A stretch of DNA of 64,000 nt from Caulobacter vibrioides (GCA_001449105.1 LNIY01000079.1:1-64000); one strand, 5' to 3'. Shown: positions 53,770-63,407, counted from the stretch's first letter. Notes: generated from the letters alone by a model not told the origin. Translations and numbers: made by a program.

Positions 53770-54861
53770 ATGAATTTCTCGCGGTTGCGGACGACCAGCA
53801 AGGTCACCGGCGAATGGAAGTACGATCAGCCCGTCGCCAACAAGAGCGGGCTGCTGCAGGTCGACACCGCGCCCGACCACAAGCTCTATTGGGAAGAGTA
53901 CGGCAATCCGGACGGCGAGCCGGTGATGTTCCTGCACGGCGGCCCTGGCGGCGCCTGCGCCCCGCCCATGGCCCGCTTCTTCGATCCCAAGCGCTATCGC
54001 GTGATCCTGTTCGACCAGCGCGGCTGCGGGAAAAGCGAGCCGACGGTCGCCTCGGCCGGTCCGGCCGTCGCCCTGACCAACAACACCACCGACCACCTGG
54101 TCGACGACATCAACAGGCTGCGTGACGCGCTGGGGATCACCGGCCGGATGCACGTGTTCGGCGGCAGCTGGGGCAGCACCCTGGCCCTGACCTATGCCAT
54201 CCGTCACGCCGACAAGGTGGCCTCGCTGATCCTGCGCGGCATCTTCCTGGGGGCGACCGAGGACCTGCTCTACATGTACCAGGGCAATGCGGCGGCGTTC
54301 ACCAAGACCCCCTACGCTCTGACCGAGCCCGGCGCCTACATCGCCTATCCCGACGAGTGGAAGGCCTTCGTCGAGGTGATCGCGCCCGAGGACCGCGGCG
54401 ACATCATGGGCGCCTACAAGAGGATCTTCGACATGGTCCCGGCCGACACCGCCGAACGTCAGCGCCAGCTCGAGGCGGCGGTCGCCTGGTCGGTCTGGGA
54501 AGGCACGATCTCGAACATGATCCCCGACAACGCCGACGCCGGAAAGTTCGGCGAGGCCGACTTCGCCCTGTGCTTCGCTCAGATCGAGGCCCACTTCTTC
54601 GCCAACGGCCTGTTCCTGGAACCAGACTACATCGTGCGCAACGTCGACGCGCTGAAGGGCCTGGACCTGCACATCGTCCACGGCCGCTTCGACCAGGTCT
54701 GCCCGCTGTCGCAGGCCTCGCGCCTGGTCGCCGCCCTGGAGGAGATCGGCGCGCCGCCGGCCAGCTACGTCAAGACCGACGCCGGCCACAGCGCCATGGA
54801 GGGCCAGACCGTACTGGCGCTCACGGCGATCATGGACGGGCTGCCGAAGATCAGCGGCTGA
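53770..54861 (+). CDS. pip: Proline iminopeptidase (S33 alpha/beta hydrolase)
   Basis: A 363-residue cytosolic peptidase that frees N-terminal proline. Oxyanion motif HGGPGG at 56-61, DQRGCGKS at 82-89, nucleophile elbow GGSWGS with Ser133, then the acid near GRFDQVCP and the His in AGHSAME. About 40 residues longer at the N-terminus than the shortest homologues. Upstream is a 141-bp region shared with the divergent 53628 gene. Confidence 0.9.
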   Translation: MNFSRLRTTSKVTGEWKYDQPVANKSGLLQVDTAPDHKLYWEEYGNPDGEPVMFLHGGPGGACAPPMARFFDPKRYRVILFDQRGCGKSEPTVASAGPAVALTNNTTDHLVDDINRLRDALGITGRMHVFGGSWGSTLALTYAIRHADKVASLILRGIFLGATEDLLYMYQGNAAAFTKTPYALTEPGAYIAYPDEWKAFVEVIAPEDRGDIMGAYKRIFDMVPADTAERQRQLEAAVAWSVWEGTISNMIPDNADAGKFGEADFALCFAQIEAHFFANGLFLEPDYIVRNVDALKGLDLHIVHGRFDQVCPLSQASRLVAALEEIGAPPASYVKTDAGHSAMEGQTVLALTAIMDGLPKISG

Positions 54862-54871
54862 CGCGCCGAGC

Positions 54872-54965
54872 GAGAACCTCGCCCTTCGACAAGCTCAGGG
54901 TGAGGTTCTCCAGTGAACCGCCGCATCAATGGCCCTCATCCTGAGCTTGTCGAAGGATGAGGGCC
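54872..54965. repeat. Nested palindromic intergenic repeat between convergent genes
   Basis: Two hairpins stand in tandem. The first pairs GAGAACCTC (54872-54880) with GAGGTTCTC (54902-54910). The second pairs GGCCCTCATCCT (54931-54942) with AGGATGAGGGCC (54954-54965). Their centres are inverted copies of each other: CCTTCGACAAGCTCAGG (54883-54899) and its exact reverse complement (54940-54956). This looks like a dispersed REP/ERIC-like element and may also end transcription from both sides. Confidence 0.8.
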
Positions 54966-54971
54966 AAACAC

Positions 54972-55196
54972 TTACGCCGCCCTTCTCTCCATCTCGCCGC
55001 ACACCCGGCGATAGCGCTCCAGCAACCGCTCCAGCGTGGCCTGCTTGACCGGACGACCGTCGCGCAGCTTGACCCAAGTGGTCTCGCTGATGCCGAAGGT
55101 CTCCTGCAGGCAGGCCTTGGTGGCCGCCGGCAGGGCGCGGCGCAGGGCCTGGAAGGTGTCGCGGTCGATCACCGCGTGCGCCAGCCGGATGGCCAC
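54972..55196 (-). CDS. Small uncharacterised helix-rich protein (possible HTH)
   Basis: A 74-residue protein beginning at GTG 55196, 1 nt after the carboxylesterase stop. It reads as an all-alpha domain; CLQETFGISETTWVKLRDGR followed by KQATLERLLERYRRV suggests a DNA-binding helix-turn-helix of XRE-like plan. I do not recognise the family. It is the last gene of the operon, ending beside a palindromic repeat. Confidence 0.65.
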   Translation of the reverse strand: MAIRLAHAVIDRDTFQALRRALPAATKACLQETFGISETTWVKLRDGRPVKQATLERLLERYRRVCGEMERRAA

Positions 55197-55197
55197 G

Positions 55198-56784
55198 TCA
55201 CTTCCCCGCCGGCTGTGGCGTGGTCGCCTGGACGAGGTCGAGCCGCGCCTTCAGCGGATCCGGTCCCGTCTTCACCCCGTCGTTGGTGAAGTCGATGATC
55301 ACATCGCCCGCCGCATCGTACTTCGGCCAGGCCGGCTGGCCGACGGCGTCCGGCGCGCCCTTGGTCGCGAACGCGATCCAGTAGGCGTGGGCGGCCTTGG
55401 CGGCGGCCTGGTCGGCCGGCGTCAGGGCCTCGCCATAGCGGGCGTCGACGGTGTCGAACACGAACGGGATCTCGGTGGCGTGAGGTGCCGCCCACCATTC
55501 CTTGCGCTGGCTTTCGGCCACGTAGGAGAAGCGGAACGACCAGACCGGCGAGCCCTGCGCCGACAGGGTGCGGGCGACCTCGCGGGCCGGCTCGATGAAC
55601 ATGCGGTCGCCTGCGGCCTTCCAGCCATAGACCTTGATGTCGCCATCGCCGCTCGGATCATAGAGCTTTTCGGCCTCGGCCCGGCGCTCGCCGAAAGGGG
55701 CGAAGACCTGGTCGCGCGTGCCGCCGAAAAAGAAGCCGTCGGCGCCGGTGGCCCCGACCATCACCGGCATCTTGGTCCATTCGCCGGCGGCGAAGGCGTC
55801 GAGCACCGGCTTGGTGACGATCGCGCCGTCGACCATCGGGCCGCCGTTCCAGGTGGGCACGCCGGACGTGGCCATGTTCAGGCCGTCGACCACCGCGTCG
55901 GCCGGCAGGGCGCGCAGGGCGGCCAGGGCCTCGGCCCCCTCCCCGCTCACCCCGGCCTTGGCGGCGAAGGCCAGGCCCACGCTTTCGGCCGAACGCTCGC
56001 CGGGCGCGGCCTTGATCGGCAGCGACGGCAGCAGGCGCGGACGGCCACCGCCGGACTGGATGATCGCCTTGTGGAACAGGCCCTTGGCGAGCGGCGTGGT
56101 CAGCAGGGCGTTGACCGACATGCCGCCGGCCGACTCCCCGAAGATCGTCACGTTGTCCGGATCGCCCCCGAAAGCGGCGATGTTGGCCTGGACCCACTTC
56201 AGGGCCGCGATCTGGTCCATGAAGGCGTAGTTGCCCAGCAGGCCGCCGTCGGCGTTCTGCGCCGACAGCGCCGGGTGGGCGAAGAAGCCGAAGCGGCCGA
56301 CGCGGTAGTTGAAGCTGACCAGCACGACGCCGTCGCGGGCGAAGCGGTCGCCGGCGTAGACCGACGGCGAAGAGCCGCCGTTGACGAAGCCGCCGCCATA
56401 GATCCAGACCATGACCGGCTTCTTGGCCTTGGTTGCGATCGCGTCCTTGGGCGTCCAGACGTTCACATAGAGGCAGTCCTCGGCGGGCTTGACGCCTAGC
56501 GGCGCGGCGTCGCCGGGAAACGGGTTCTGCGCGCAGTCGGGACCGTATTCGGCGGCCGAGCGAACGGCGGTCCAGGCCGTGGGCGCCTGGGGCGCGCGCC
56601 AACGCAGCGGGCCGACGGGCGGCGCGGCGAAGGGCACGCCCTTGAACGCCGCCACCGTTCCGCTCTCGACGCCCTCGACGGGGCCGGCGGTGGTCCTGAC
56701 CACCGGGCCGGCGGCCAGGGCCGGCAGGCCCACGGCCAGCGCCAGGGCCAGACCCGAAACCAGAGACTTCCCTGAAGACCTCAT
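55198..56784 (-). CDS. Secreted type-B carboxylesterase
   Basis: A 528-residue exported esterase/lipase of the carboxylesterase B family. Oxyanion hole YGGGF (129-133), nucleophile elbow GESAGG with Ser218, plus family blocks EDCLYVNVWTP and LVSFNYRVGRFGFFAHPALS. The signal peptide ends LPALAAG. The ATG at 56784 is preferred; a GTG at 56790 would add two residues. It lies in the sugar-utilisation operon after two GH3 genes, so removal of acyl or feruloyl groups from oligosaccharides is plausible. Confidence 0.9.
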   Translation of the reverse strand: MRSSGKSLVSGLALALAVGLPALAAGPVVRTTAGPVEGVESGTVAAFKGVPFAAPPVGPLRWRAPQAPTAWTAVRSAAEYGPDCAQNPFPGDAAPLGVKPAEDCLYVNVWTPKDAIATKAKKPVMVWIYGGGFVNGGSSPSVYAGDRFARDGVVLVSFNYRVGRFGFFAHPALSAQNADGGLLGNYAFMDQIAALKWVQANIAAFGGDPDNVTIFGESAGGMSVNALLTTPLAKGLFHKAIIQSGGGRPRLLPSLPIKAAPGERSAESVGLAFAAKAGVSGEGAEALAALRALPADAVVDGLNMATSGVPTWNGGPMVDGAIVTKPVLDAFAAGEWTKMPVMVGATGADGFFFGGTRDQVFAPFGERRAEAEKLYDPSGDGDIKVYGWKAAGDRMFIEPAREVARTLSAQGSPVWSFRFSYVAESQRKEWWAAPHATEIPFVFDTVDARYGEALTPADQAAAKAAHAYWIAFATKGAPDAVGQPAWPKYDAAGDVIIDFTNDGVKTGPDPLKARLDLVQATTPQPAGK

Positions 56785-56799
56785 TTCCACGCCCTTCCC

Positions 56800-58995
56800 T
56801 TACGGCTTCAGCGTCCGGGCCTTGACCTTGGCCCCGCCCTTCAGGGCTAGGTCCGTAGCCGAGGCGCCCACCGCCACCTGATACTCACCGCCGGTGACGA
56901 CCCAGCGACGGCCCTTGGCGTCGAAGCTGGCCAGCAGCCGCGGATCGGCGGTCAGCGTCACTCGTCGGGTCTCACCCGGCTTCAGCGACAGCTTGTCGAA
57001 CCCGATCAGCCGCTGCAACGGCTTGCCCGATGCGCCGGTCAGATAGACCTGCGGGGCGTCCTTGCCCTCGACCTTGCCGGTGTTGGCGACGTCGAAGCTG
57101 ACGGTGACGGTTTGGCCGCCCTCGACCTTGAGGTTCGAATAGGCGAACGAGGTGTAGGACAGGCCGTAGCCGAACGGAAACAGCGGCTTGTCGCCGGTGG
57201 CGGCGAAGCGGCGGTAACCGACGTCGGCGCCCTCGGTGTAGTGGACGTCGAACTTCGTCTTCTCCGGCACGCCGCGGCCCGGCAGGGCCTCGCGCGGGTA
57301 CTGCGACAGCGAGGCCGGGAAGGTCACCGGCAGGCGGCCCGACGGATTGACGGCGCCGAACAGCACGTCCGCGATCGCCTCGCCGCCCTTGGCGCCGCCG
57401 TACCAGGCCTCGACCACCGCGCCGGCCTGGTCGAGCCAGGGCATCGAGACGGGGCCGCCGGTCTGCAGCACGACGATGGCGTTGGGGTTGGCGGCGACCA
57501 CGGCGGCGATCAGCTCGTCCTGCCCGTTGGGCAAGGAAAGGTCGAAGGCGTCCTCGCCCTCGCCCATCCACTGGTTGCCCATGACCACCACTACGTCGGC
57601 GGCCTTGGCGGCGGCGACGGCCGAGGCGACGTAGCGGCCGTCGTCGAAGGTGACCTTGGCGTCCGGCGCGGCCTTGCGGATGGCGGCCAGCGGCGAGGAG
57701 CCGTTGAAGTACTGGCTGCGGAAGGCGCCCATCATGCCCTCGCCGCCCAGCGGCACGACCCGCTTGGCGCCGCCCGGAGGCACCACCTGCGAGGAGCCGC
57801 CGCCCGACAGCACGCCGGCGTCGGCGTGGCCGCCGATCACGGCGATCGTCTTGGCGGTCCTGGCCAGCGGCAGCAGGCCTTCGCGGTTCTTCAGCAGCAC
57901 GATGCCTTCGGCCGCCGCCGCGCGGGCGACCTCGGCGCCTGCGTCATAATCGATGGCGCCGCCGGGGGTCACCGGCTTGTCGAACAGGCCGGCGGCGAAC
58001 ATCGAGCGCAGGATGCGGCGGATGGCGTCAGACAGGCGCGCGGCCGGGACCTCGCCCTTCTCGACGGCGGCCTTCAGCGGCTCGCCGAACCATATCTTGG
58101 CGTCAAGTTGCTCGCCCGACTGCTGGTCCAGGCCCTTGACGATGTAGTCGGTGGCGTGGACCGCGCCCCAGTCCGACATCACCCAACCCTTGTAGCCCCA
58201 GTCGCCCTTCAGCACGTCGTTCAGCAGGTGCGGGTTTCCGCAGCTGTAGTCGCCGTTGACGAGGTTGTAGGCGCACATCACCGAGCCGGGCTGGCTCTTC
58301 TCGATGGCGATCTGGAAGGCCAGCAGGTCGCTTTCCCGGTGGGCGGCCTCGTCGATCACCGAGTTGGCGAAGTGGCGGCTGGTCTCCTGGCCGTTCAGCG
58401 AGAAGTGCTTGATCGTCGAGACGATGCCCTGGGCCTGGATGCCATTGATCTGGGCCGCGACGAGATTGGCCGCCAGCCAGGGATCTTCGCCCAGGTACTC
58501 GAAATTACGGCCGTTGCGCGGATCGCGGGCCAGGTTCACGCCGCCGGCCAGCTGGACGTTGAAGCCCTTGGCGCGGGCCTCGCGGCCGACCACGGCGCCG
58601 CCGTCATAGGCCAGTTTGGTGTTGAAGGTCGCCGCCAGCGACAGGCCAGACGCCAGGGCCGTGGCCCCGTCGCCCGGCCGCACGCCCAGCGGATTGGTCA
58701 CGCCCAGGCTGGCGTCGCTCTCCTCCAGGGCCGGCACGCCCAGGCGCGGGATGCCCGGGATGTAGCCGGCCGAGCCGATCGCGCCGTCGGGCTTCTTGAT
58801 GCCGAAGATCGGCATCGACATCGGGCCGTGGACCAGGCCGATGCGCTCGTCGAGGGTCATTTCCTTCTCGAGCAGGGCCGCGCGCTCGTCGGGCGACAGC
58901 TTGGTGTTCATCCAGGGCTGGGCCGTCTGGGCGTGGGCCGCGCCGGCGGCCAGCGAGAGGGCCGCGATGCTGGCGGCGGTCGTCATACGGATCAT
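56800..58995 (-). CDS. Periplasmic GH3 glycosidase (beta-glucosidase/xylosidase-like)
   Basis: A 731-residue secreted glycoside hydrolase. Signal ending AAHAQ; GH3 N-domain with STIKHFSLNGQ (196-198 KHF) and nucleophile Asp275 in VMSDWGAVH; GH3 C-domain (IAVIGGHADAGVLSGGG, MGNQWMGEGEDAFDLSLP); and a C-terminal fibronectin-III-like domain (VTVSFDVANTGKVEGKDAPQ). It removes terminal sugars from beta-linked oligomers. It starts 15 nt after the second GH3 gene. Confidence 0.92.
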   Translation of the reverse strand: MIRMTTAASIAALSLAAGAAHAQTAQPWMNTKLSPDERAALLEKEMTLDERIGLVHGPMSMPIFGIKKPDGAIGSAGYIPGIPRLGVPALEESDASLGVTNPLGVRPGDGATALASGLSLAATFNTKLAYDGGAVVGREARAKGFNVQLAGGVNLARDPRNGRNFEYLGEDPWLAANLVAAQINGIQAQGIVSTIKHFSLNGQETSRHFANSVIDEAAHRESDLLAFQIAIEKSQPGSVMCAYNLVNGDYSCGNPHLLNDVLKGDWGYKGWVMSDWGAVHATDYIVKGLDQQSGEQLDAKIWFGEPLKAAVEKGEVPAARLSDAIRRILRSMFAAGLFDKPVTPGGAIDYDAGAEVARAAAAEGIVLLKNREGLLPLARTAKTIAVIGGHADAGVLSGGGSSQVVPPGGAKRVVPLGGEGMMGAFRSQYFNGSSPLAAIRKAAPDAKVTFDDGRYVASAVAAAKAADVVVVMGNQWMGEGEDAFDLSLPNGQDELIAAVVAANPNAIVVLQTGGPVSMPWLDQAGAVVEAWYGGAKGGEAIADVLFGAVNPSGRLPVTFPASLSQYPREALPGRGVPEKTKFDVHYTEGADVGYRRFAATGDKPLFPFGYGLSYTSFAYSNLKVEGGQTVTVSFDVANTGKVEGKDAPQVYLTGASGKPLQRLIGFDKLSLKPGETRRVTLTADPRLLASFDAKGRRWVVTGGEYQVAVGASATDLALKGGAKVKARTLKP

Positions 58996-59010
58996 GGTGG
59001 CGGTCCCCTC

Positions 59011-60987
59011 TTAGTAGGTCAGGCCGTAGTGGATCGAGTACAGCGGCTTTTCGCTGTCGTGCGGGGCGTCCTCGGCCTGGGCTTCGACGGCGGCCATCGA
59101 CGAGGGCAGCTCGAAGGGCAGCTTGCCCCGCGCCTTGGCCTTGCCGGTCAACGCATCGAGCAGGGCTTCGTCGCTGGAGCCGAAGTCGCCGATCAGGGCG
59201 GCCGCCTTGTCGCGAACGTTGGTCAGGATCGCCGGGCGGTCGAGATAGACGCTGACGATGGTCGGGACCTTGGCCGAGGCGGCCTTGATGGCCTCGTAGT
59301 CGGCGGCGCCGTCCTTGAACGACAGGTCGCCCTCGTGCTGGCGCACCCCGAAGGTGTAGTTCGGGTGCAGCGTCTCGAACGGCGTCTCGACGCGGATGAT
59401 GGCCAGATCCGCCTGGGCGAGATCGGTCACGGGCCTCAGGCCGTAGGCCTTGGCCACGTCGGGCGAGACACCCTTGAGCCAGACCTTGCGGCCGGCGGCC
59501 TTCAGCGGCAGCAGGCCGTTCTTGTTCTCCAGCAGCGTCAGCGCCGCGCTCTGGGCCGCCCGGCCCTCGGCGACGAACGCCTTGGCGCCGGCGATCGCAT
59601 CAGCGGCCTTCGGGTCGACATAGGGGTTCTCGAACAGGCCCTGCTCGAACTTCACCAGCAGGATGCGCTTCACGGACTCGTCGATGCGGGCTTCCGTGAT
59701 CTTGCCGGCCTTCACGGCCTGGACCAGTTCGGCCGTGTCCTCGACGCCGCCGAACTGATCGAGGCCCGCGTTCACGCCCTTGGCGTAGCGGTCGACCTTG
59801 GCCAGGTCCTCGACGCCCCAGGCGGTGGAGAAACCCTCGAAGCTGGGCGTCACGCCGGCCGGGAAGCCGTTGCGGCAGGTGTCGCCGCAGTCGTTGGTGA
59901 TGGCCCAGTCCGACAGCACGATCCCCTTGAAGCCGTGCTTGTCGCGCAGCAGGCCGGTCAGCAGCTGCTTGGAGAAACCGGCGGCGACCGGCTCCAGCGG
60001 CTGGCCGTCCAGGGCGACGTCCTGGAGAATAGCGTAGGTGGGCATGACGCCGACGACGCCGGCCGCGAAGGCCTCGTCGAACGGCTTCACGTGCAGATCG
60101 AACTGGCCTTTGGGGAACACGGCGTAGCGGCCATAGCTGTTGTGGCCGTCGAAGCCCTTGGCCGAGGCGCCGTAGCCGACCCAGTGCTTGACCACGGCCG
60201 AGACACCGCCGGTCGCAAGACCCGTGTCGCCGCCCTGGAAGCCCTGGATGTAGGCCTTGGTCATCTTGCCCACGAGGTCGGCGTCCTCGCCGAAGGTCCC
60301 GTTGGTGCGCGACCAGCGCGGCTCGGTCGACAGGTCGGCCATCGGCGACAGGGCCTGATGGATGCCGACGGCGCGGTACTCCTGGCGGGCGATGTCGCCG
60401 AAGCGCCTGGTCAGGACGGTATCGCCGATGGCGGCCAGACCCGGCGCTTCGGGCCACTGTGAGAAGCCGCCGGGCGCGACGCTGGCGCCGGCCGTGAACT
60501 GGAAGTGGTGGCGCGGGTCGGTGCTGATCGTCGCGGGCACGCCGAGACGGCCTTTCTCGGCGATCGCCTGGATGGCGTTGTTCTGCTCCGCCAGGAAGCT
60601 CGGCGCACCCGCCAGGCGAGTGATGAAGGTGGTGACGTAGCGATCGACGACCAAAGGCGTGGCCTTGGCCATGTCGTAGCCCGAGCCGATGCCCGCCACG
60701 CCCATCGGACCGGTGGCCGGCAGCGTGCCGTGCATCATCTGGCCGGCCTTTTCGTCCAGCGTCATGCGCGCGGTCAGGTCGGCGGCGCGAGCATCGGGAG
60801 ACAGGCGCCAGTCCTCGTAGGGAGCGAGCTTTCCGTCGCGGTCGAGGTCGCGGAACTTCAAGCCGTCGACGGTGATCGTCTTGCCGTCGCGTACGCCCAG
60901 CGCGGGCTGCTTCGGCGCGGCCTGGGCGCCGCCGCCGAGCACTGTCGCGGAGGCAGCCAGGAGCAGAAGGCGTCGTGTGAAGATCAT
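59011..60987 (-). CDS. Secreted GH3 glycosidase with EF-hand-like loop
   Basis: A 658-residue exported GH3 enzyme. The signal peptide MIFTRRLLLLAASATVLGGG is followed by FRDLDRDGKLAPYEDW, whose residues 47-58 fit an EF-hand calcium loop (D-x-D-x-D-G...E). The catalytic domain has VSAVVKHWVGYGAS and nucleophile Asp360 in VLSDWAI. The C-domain is present but no fibronectin domain follows; it ends YSIHYGLTY. The GH3 C-domain acid/base cannot be placed by eye. It differs enough from its neighbour to suggest a different substrate or linkage. Confidence 0.92.
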   Translation of the reverse strand: MIFTRRLLLLAASATVLGGGAQAAPKQPALGVRDGKTITVDGLKFRDLDRDGKLAPYEDWRLSPDARAADLTARMTLDEKAGQMMHGTLPATGPMGVAGIGSGYDMAKATPLVVDRYVTTFITRLAGAPSFLAEQNNAIQAIAEKGRLGVPATISTDPRHHFQFTAGASVAPGGFSQWPEAPGLAAIGDTVLTRRFGDIARQEYRAVGIHQALSPMADLSTEPRWSRTNGTFGEDADLVGKMTKAYIQGFQGGDTGLATGGVSAVVKHWVGYGASAKGFDGHNSYGRYAVFPKGQFDLHVKPFDEAFAAGVVGVMPTYAILQDVALDGQPLEPVAAGFSKQLLTGLLRDKHGFKGIVLSDWAITNDCGDTCRNGFPAGVTPSFEGFSTAWGVEDLAKVDRYAKGVNAGLDQFGGVEDTAELVQAVKAGKITEARIDESVKRILLVKFEQGLFENPYVDPKAADAIAGAKAFVAEGRAAQSAALTLLENKNGLLPLKAAGRKVWLKGVSPDVAKAYGLRPVTDLAQADLAIIRVETPFETLHPNYTFGVRQHEGDLSFKDGAADYEAIKAASAKVPTIVSVYLDRPAILTNVRDKAAALIGDFGSSDEALLDALTGKAKARGKLPFELPSSMAAVEAQAEDAPHDSEKPLYSIHYGLTY

Positions 60988-61009
60988 CGGCTAAACTCGC
61001 TTGGCTACA

Positions 61010-61051
61010 CGAAAATAAAGATGCGCCCGGCGGGCAGGATCCGCCGGGCGC
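61010..61051 (-). terminator. Rho-independent terminator after TonB receptor gene
   Basis: An 11-bp perfect GC stem (61023-61033 with 61041-61051) has a 7-nt loop. On the minus strand it is followed by ATCTTTATTTTCG. It should end most receptor transcripts and lower expression of the two GH3 genes behind it. Confidence 0.88.
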
Positions 61052-61069
61052 GAGGGGGAGTGAGGAGGG

Positions 61070-63259
61070 TTAGAAGGTCACGCCGAGGCGCAGGCCGTAG
61101 GTCCGCGGCGGGGCGTAGAATTCGCCGGCGCCGTTGGTGGCCAAGCCCGTGGTCGAGTTCGGCGCCGAGGCGGTGCGCACGTCGTCGTCCTCGAGGTTGC
61201 GGACGTAGCCTTGCAGGGTCCACCGGTCGTCGGCGCTGGCGTAGGTCAGGCTGACGTCGGTCTTGGTGAAGGCCCCTTCCTTGTTCTCGGCGAAGCCGTG
61301 GTACTCGAGGTTCTTGCTGCTCTCGTAGTGGCTCTGGATCCGGCCCGTCAGGGTGCCGCCGATCGCCAGCTCCCAGATGTGCTGGTAGCCGAGATTGAAG
61401 GTCCACTCGGGCGTGCGAGCCATGCGGCAGCCCGAGAAGTCGGTCGAGCGCGGAGCCGCGGCCGCGTAGTTGGCCGTGAAGCAGGCCGCCACCGCGGCGT
61501 TGGCGTTGTTGTTCGAGAACGAGTCCCCGCGCGGCAGCACGAAGTCTGTGTACTCGGCGTGCAGCCAGCCCAGCGTGGCGTCGATGCGGTCATGCTCGGT
61601 GAGCGCCAGGTTGGTCTCGAACTCCAGGCCGTAGATCTTGGCCTTGTCGGCGTTGAGGGTGACCGTGGCGTCCTGCCCGCCGATGGTGCCCAGGGCGCTG
61701 ACCTGGAAGTCGCGGTAGTCGTAGAGGAACGCGGTGGCGTTCACCTGCAGGCGATTGTCGAGGAAGCGGTTCTTCACGCCGGCCTCGTAGGAGGTGATCT
61801 TCTCCGGCGCGTAGACGTTGTCGGCGATGCCGTCGTAGTAGCCGCCCGCCTTGTAGCCGGTGGCGACGTTGGCATAGAGCATCGAGGTCGAGGTCAGGTC
61901 GAAGTCGGCCCCCAGCTTCCAATTGGTGGCGTCCCACTTGGCGTCGGCGACATTGGCCACCACGGTCGAGACGATCGCGCCGCTGCCGTTGGTCAGGTAG
62001 GTGCCGCCGATCCGGCCCTTCTTGTCCTCGGTGTAGCGCAGGCCGCCGGTGACCCGGAACCGGTCGGTGACCTCGTAGGTCGTCTGGCCAAAGACCGCGA
62101 TGCTCTCGGCCGTGATCTCCGGCTGGATGAACGACAGGTACGAGTTGGTCGCCAGGAAGACCCGGAAGTCGACATTGTTGTCTTCCGTGAAGCGATAGAG
62201 GCCGACCACCCACTTCAGCTTGCCCGTGTCGCCGCCCAGGCGCAGCTCGTGCGACCAGGTGTAGTCCTTGCCCAGGAAGTAGTTGGGCGCGCCGGTGCTG
62301 GCGTTCTCGCCAGTGCGGTCGAGCTTGGAGAAGTTGTAGCCGACCAGATAGGTCAGGTTGGCGAAGCCCAGGTCCCAGCTGGCCTCGGCGCCGGTGCTGA
62401 AGAAGCGGTTGTTGCGATAGAGGTTGGTCGAGCAGTTGCAGGTCCACGGGTCGCCGGTGACCCGGCTGGTGCCGTAGGTGCCGTCGCCGCCGCCGGCGCC
62501 GCCCTGATGCAGGTAGTCGGCGTTCAGCAGCAGCGAGAAGTTGTCGCTGGGCTTCCACAGCACCCGCACGCGGGCCGACTTGTCGTCCTGATCGTAACGG
62601 TCGTTGCCGCCGGTGCCCGGCCCCTGGTTGATCGCGTTCACGTAGCCGTCGTGGCGGCTTTGCTGGAACGAGGCGCGCACGGCCAGGGTGTCGCCGACCG
62701 GCACGTTGATCATGCCCGAGGTGGTGATGGCGCTGTAGTTGCCGACGTCCAGCGAACCCGAGCCCTGGTACTCGCCGAGCACCGGCTTCTTGGTGATGAC
62801 GTTGATGGCGCCGGCGGTGGCGTTGCGGCCGTACAGCGTGCCCTGCGGGCCGCGCAGCACTTCCACCCGGTCGATGTCGTAGAACAGCGCGCCCAGCGAG
62901 CTGGAGCGGGCCTGGTAGATGCCGTCGATGTGGTAGGCCACGGCCGGGTCGCCGACCTCGGTGGTGTTGGTGCTGCCGATGCCGCGCAGGAAGACCTGCG
63001 CCGTACCCGCGCCGCTGGAGGTGATCTGCAGCGACGGCACCTGGGCGGCCAGGTCGACCACCGTCTTGACCCCCTGGGATTCCAGCTTGTCGCCGGTGAC
63101 CGCCGACACGGTCAGCGGGGTCTTCTGCAGGTTCTCGCTGCGCCGCTGGGCGGTGATGACCACCTCGTCCAGGGCCACCGGAGCGTCCTGGGCGAAGGCC
63201 ACGGGCGCGTTGATGCAAACGACCGCCAGAGCGGCCGAGGCGAAGAGCATAGTGCGCAT
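61070..63259 (-). CDS. TonB-dependent receptor (sugar-uptake type)
   Basis: A 729-residue outer-membrane receptor without an STN domain. MRTMLFASAALAVVCINAPV is the signal peptide. It has a TonB-box-like LDEVVITAQRRSENLQKTPL, plug motifs VLRGPQGTLYGRNATAGAIN and GDPAVAYHIDGIYQARSSS, then the barrel ending LRLGVTF with terminal Phe. The ATG at 63259 starts the signal peptide and has AGGGGA upstream. Its promoter holds two LacI-like operators, and GH3 glycosidases follow, so it probably imports beta-linked oligosaccharides. Confidence 0.93.
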   Translation of the reverse strand: MRTMLFASAALAVVCINAPVAFAQDAPVALDEVVITAQRRSENLQKTPLTVSAVTGDKLESQGVKTVVDLAAQVPSLQITSSGAGTAQVFLRGIGSTNTTEVGDPAVAYHIDGIYQARSSSLGALFYDIDRVEVLRGPQGTLYGRNATAGAINVITKKPVLGEYQGSGSLDVGNYSAITTSGMINVPVGDTLAVRASFQQSRHDGYVNAINQGPGTGGNDRYDQDDKSARVRVLWKPSDNFSLLLNADYLHQGGAGGGDGTYGTSRVTGDPWTCNCSTNLYRNNRFFSTGAEASWDLGFANLTYLVGYNFSKLDRTGENASTGAPNYFLGKDYTWSHELRLGGDTGKLKWVVGLYRFTEDNNVDFRVFLATNSYLSFIQPEITAESIAVFGQTTYEVTDRFRVTGGLRYTEDKKGRIGGTYLTNGSGAIVSTVVANVADAKWDATNWKLGADFDLTSTSMLYANVATGYKAGGYYDGIADNVYAPEKITSYEAGVKNRFLDNRLQVNATAFLYDYRDFQVSALGTIGGQDATVTLNADKAKIYGLEFETNLALTEHDRIDATLGWLHAEYTDFVLPRGDSFSNNNANAAVAACFTANYAAAAPRSTDFSGCRMARTPEWTFNLGYQHIWELAIGGTLTGRIQSHYESSKNLEYHGFAENKEGAFTKTDVSLTYASADDRWTLQGYVRNLEDDDVRTASAPNSTTGLATNGAGEFYAPPRTYGLRLGVTF

Positions 63260-63407
63260 TGTCTGTCCCCTTTCCTGCGCGGACCGGAGCACGGCGCTCA
63301 CGCGTCGTTCCGGCCAGGATCCCGCCGTCGCAGCCGACGCCGGGCGATGTTTCCTCCACCCCTTGTCCCGGGGTTTGAGCACCGTTTCGTCTCGGAATGT
63401 CCCGATG

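Noticed and set aside
57112..60462. A 1116-codon open frame on the plus strand over the two GH3 genes
   Set aside because: The minus strand carries two complete GH3 enzymes with catalytic Asp. The plus frame has no start context and no domain.
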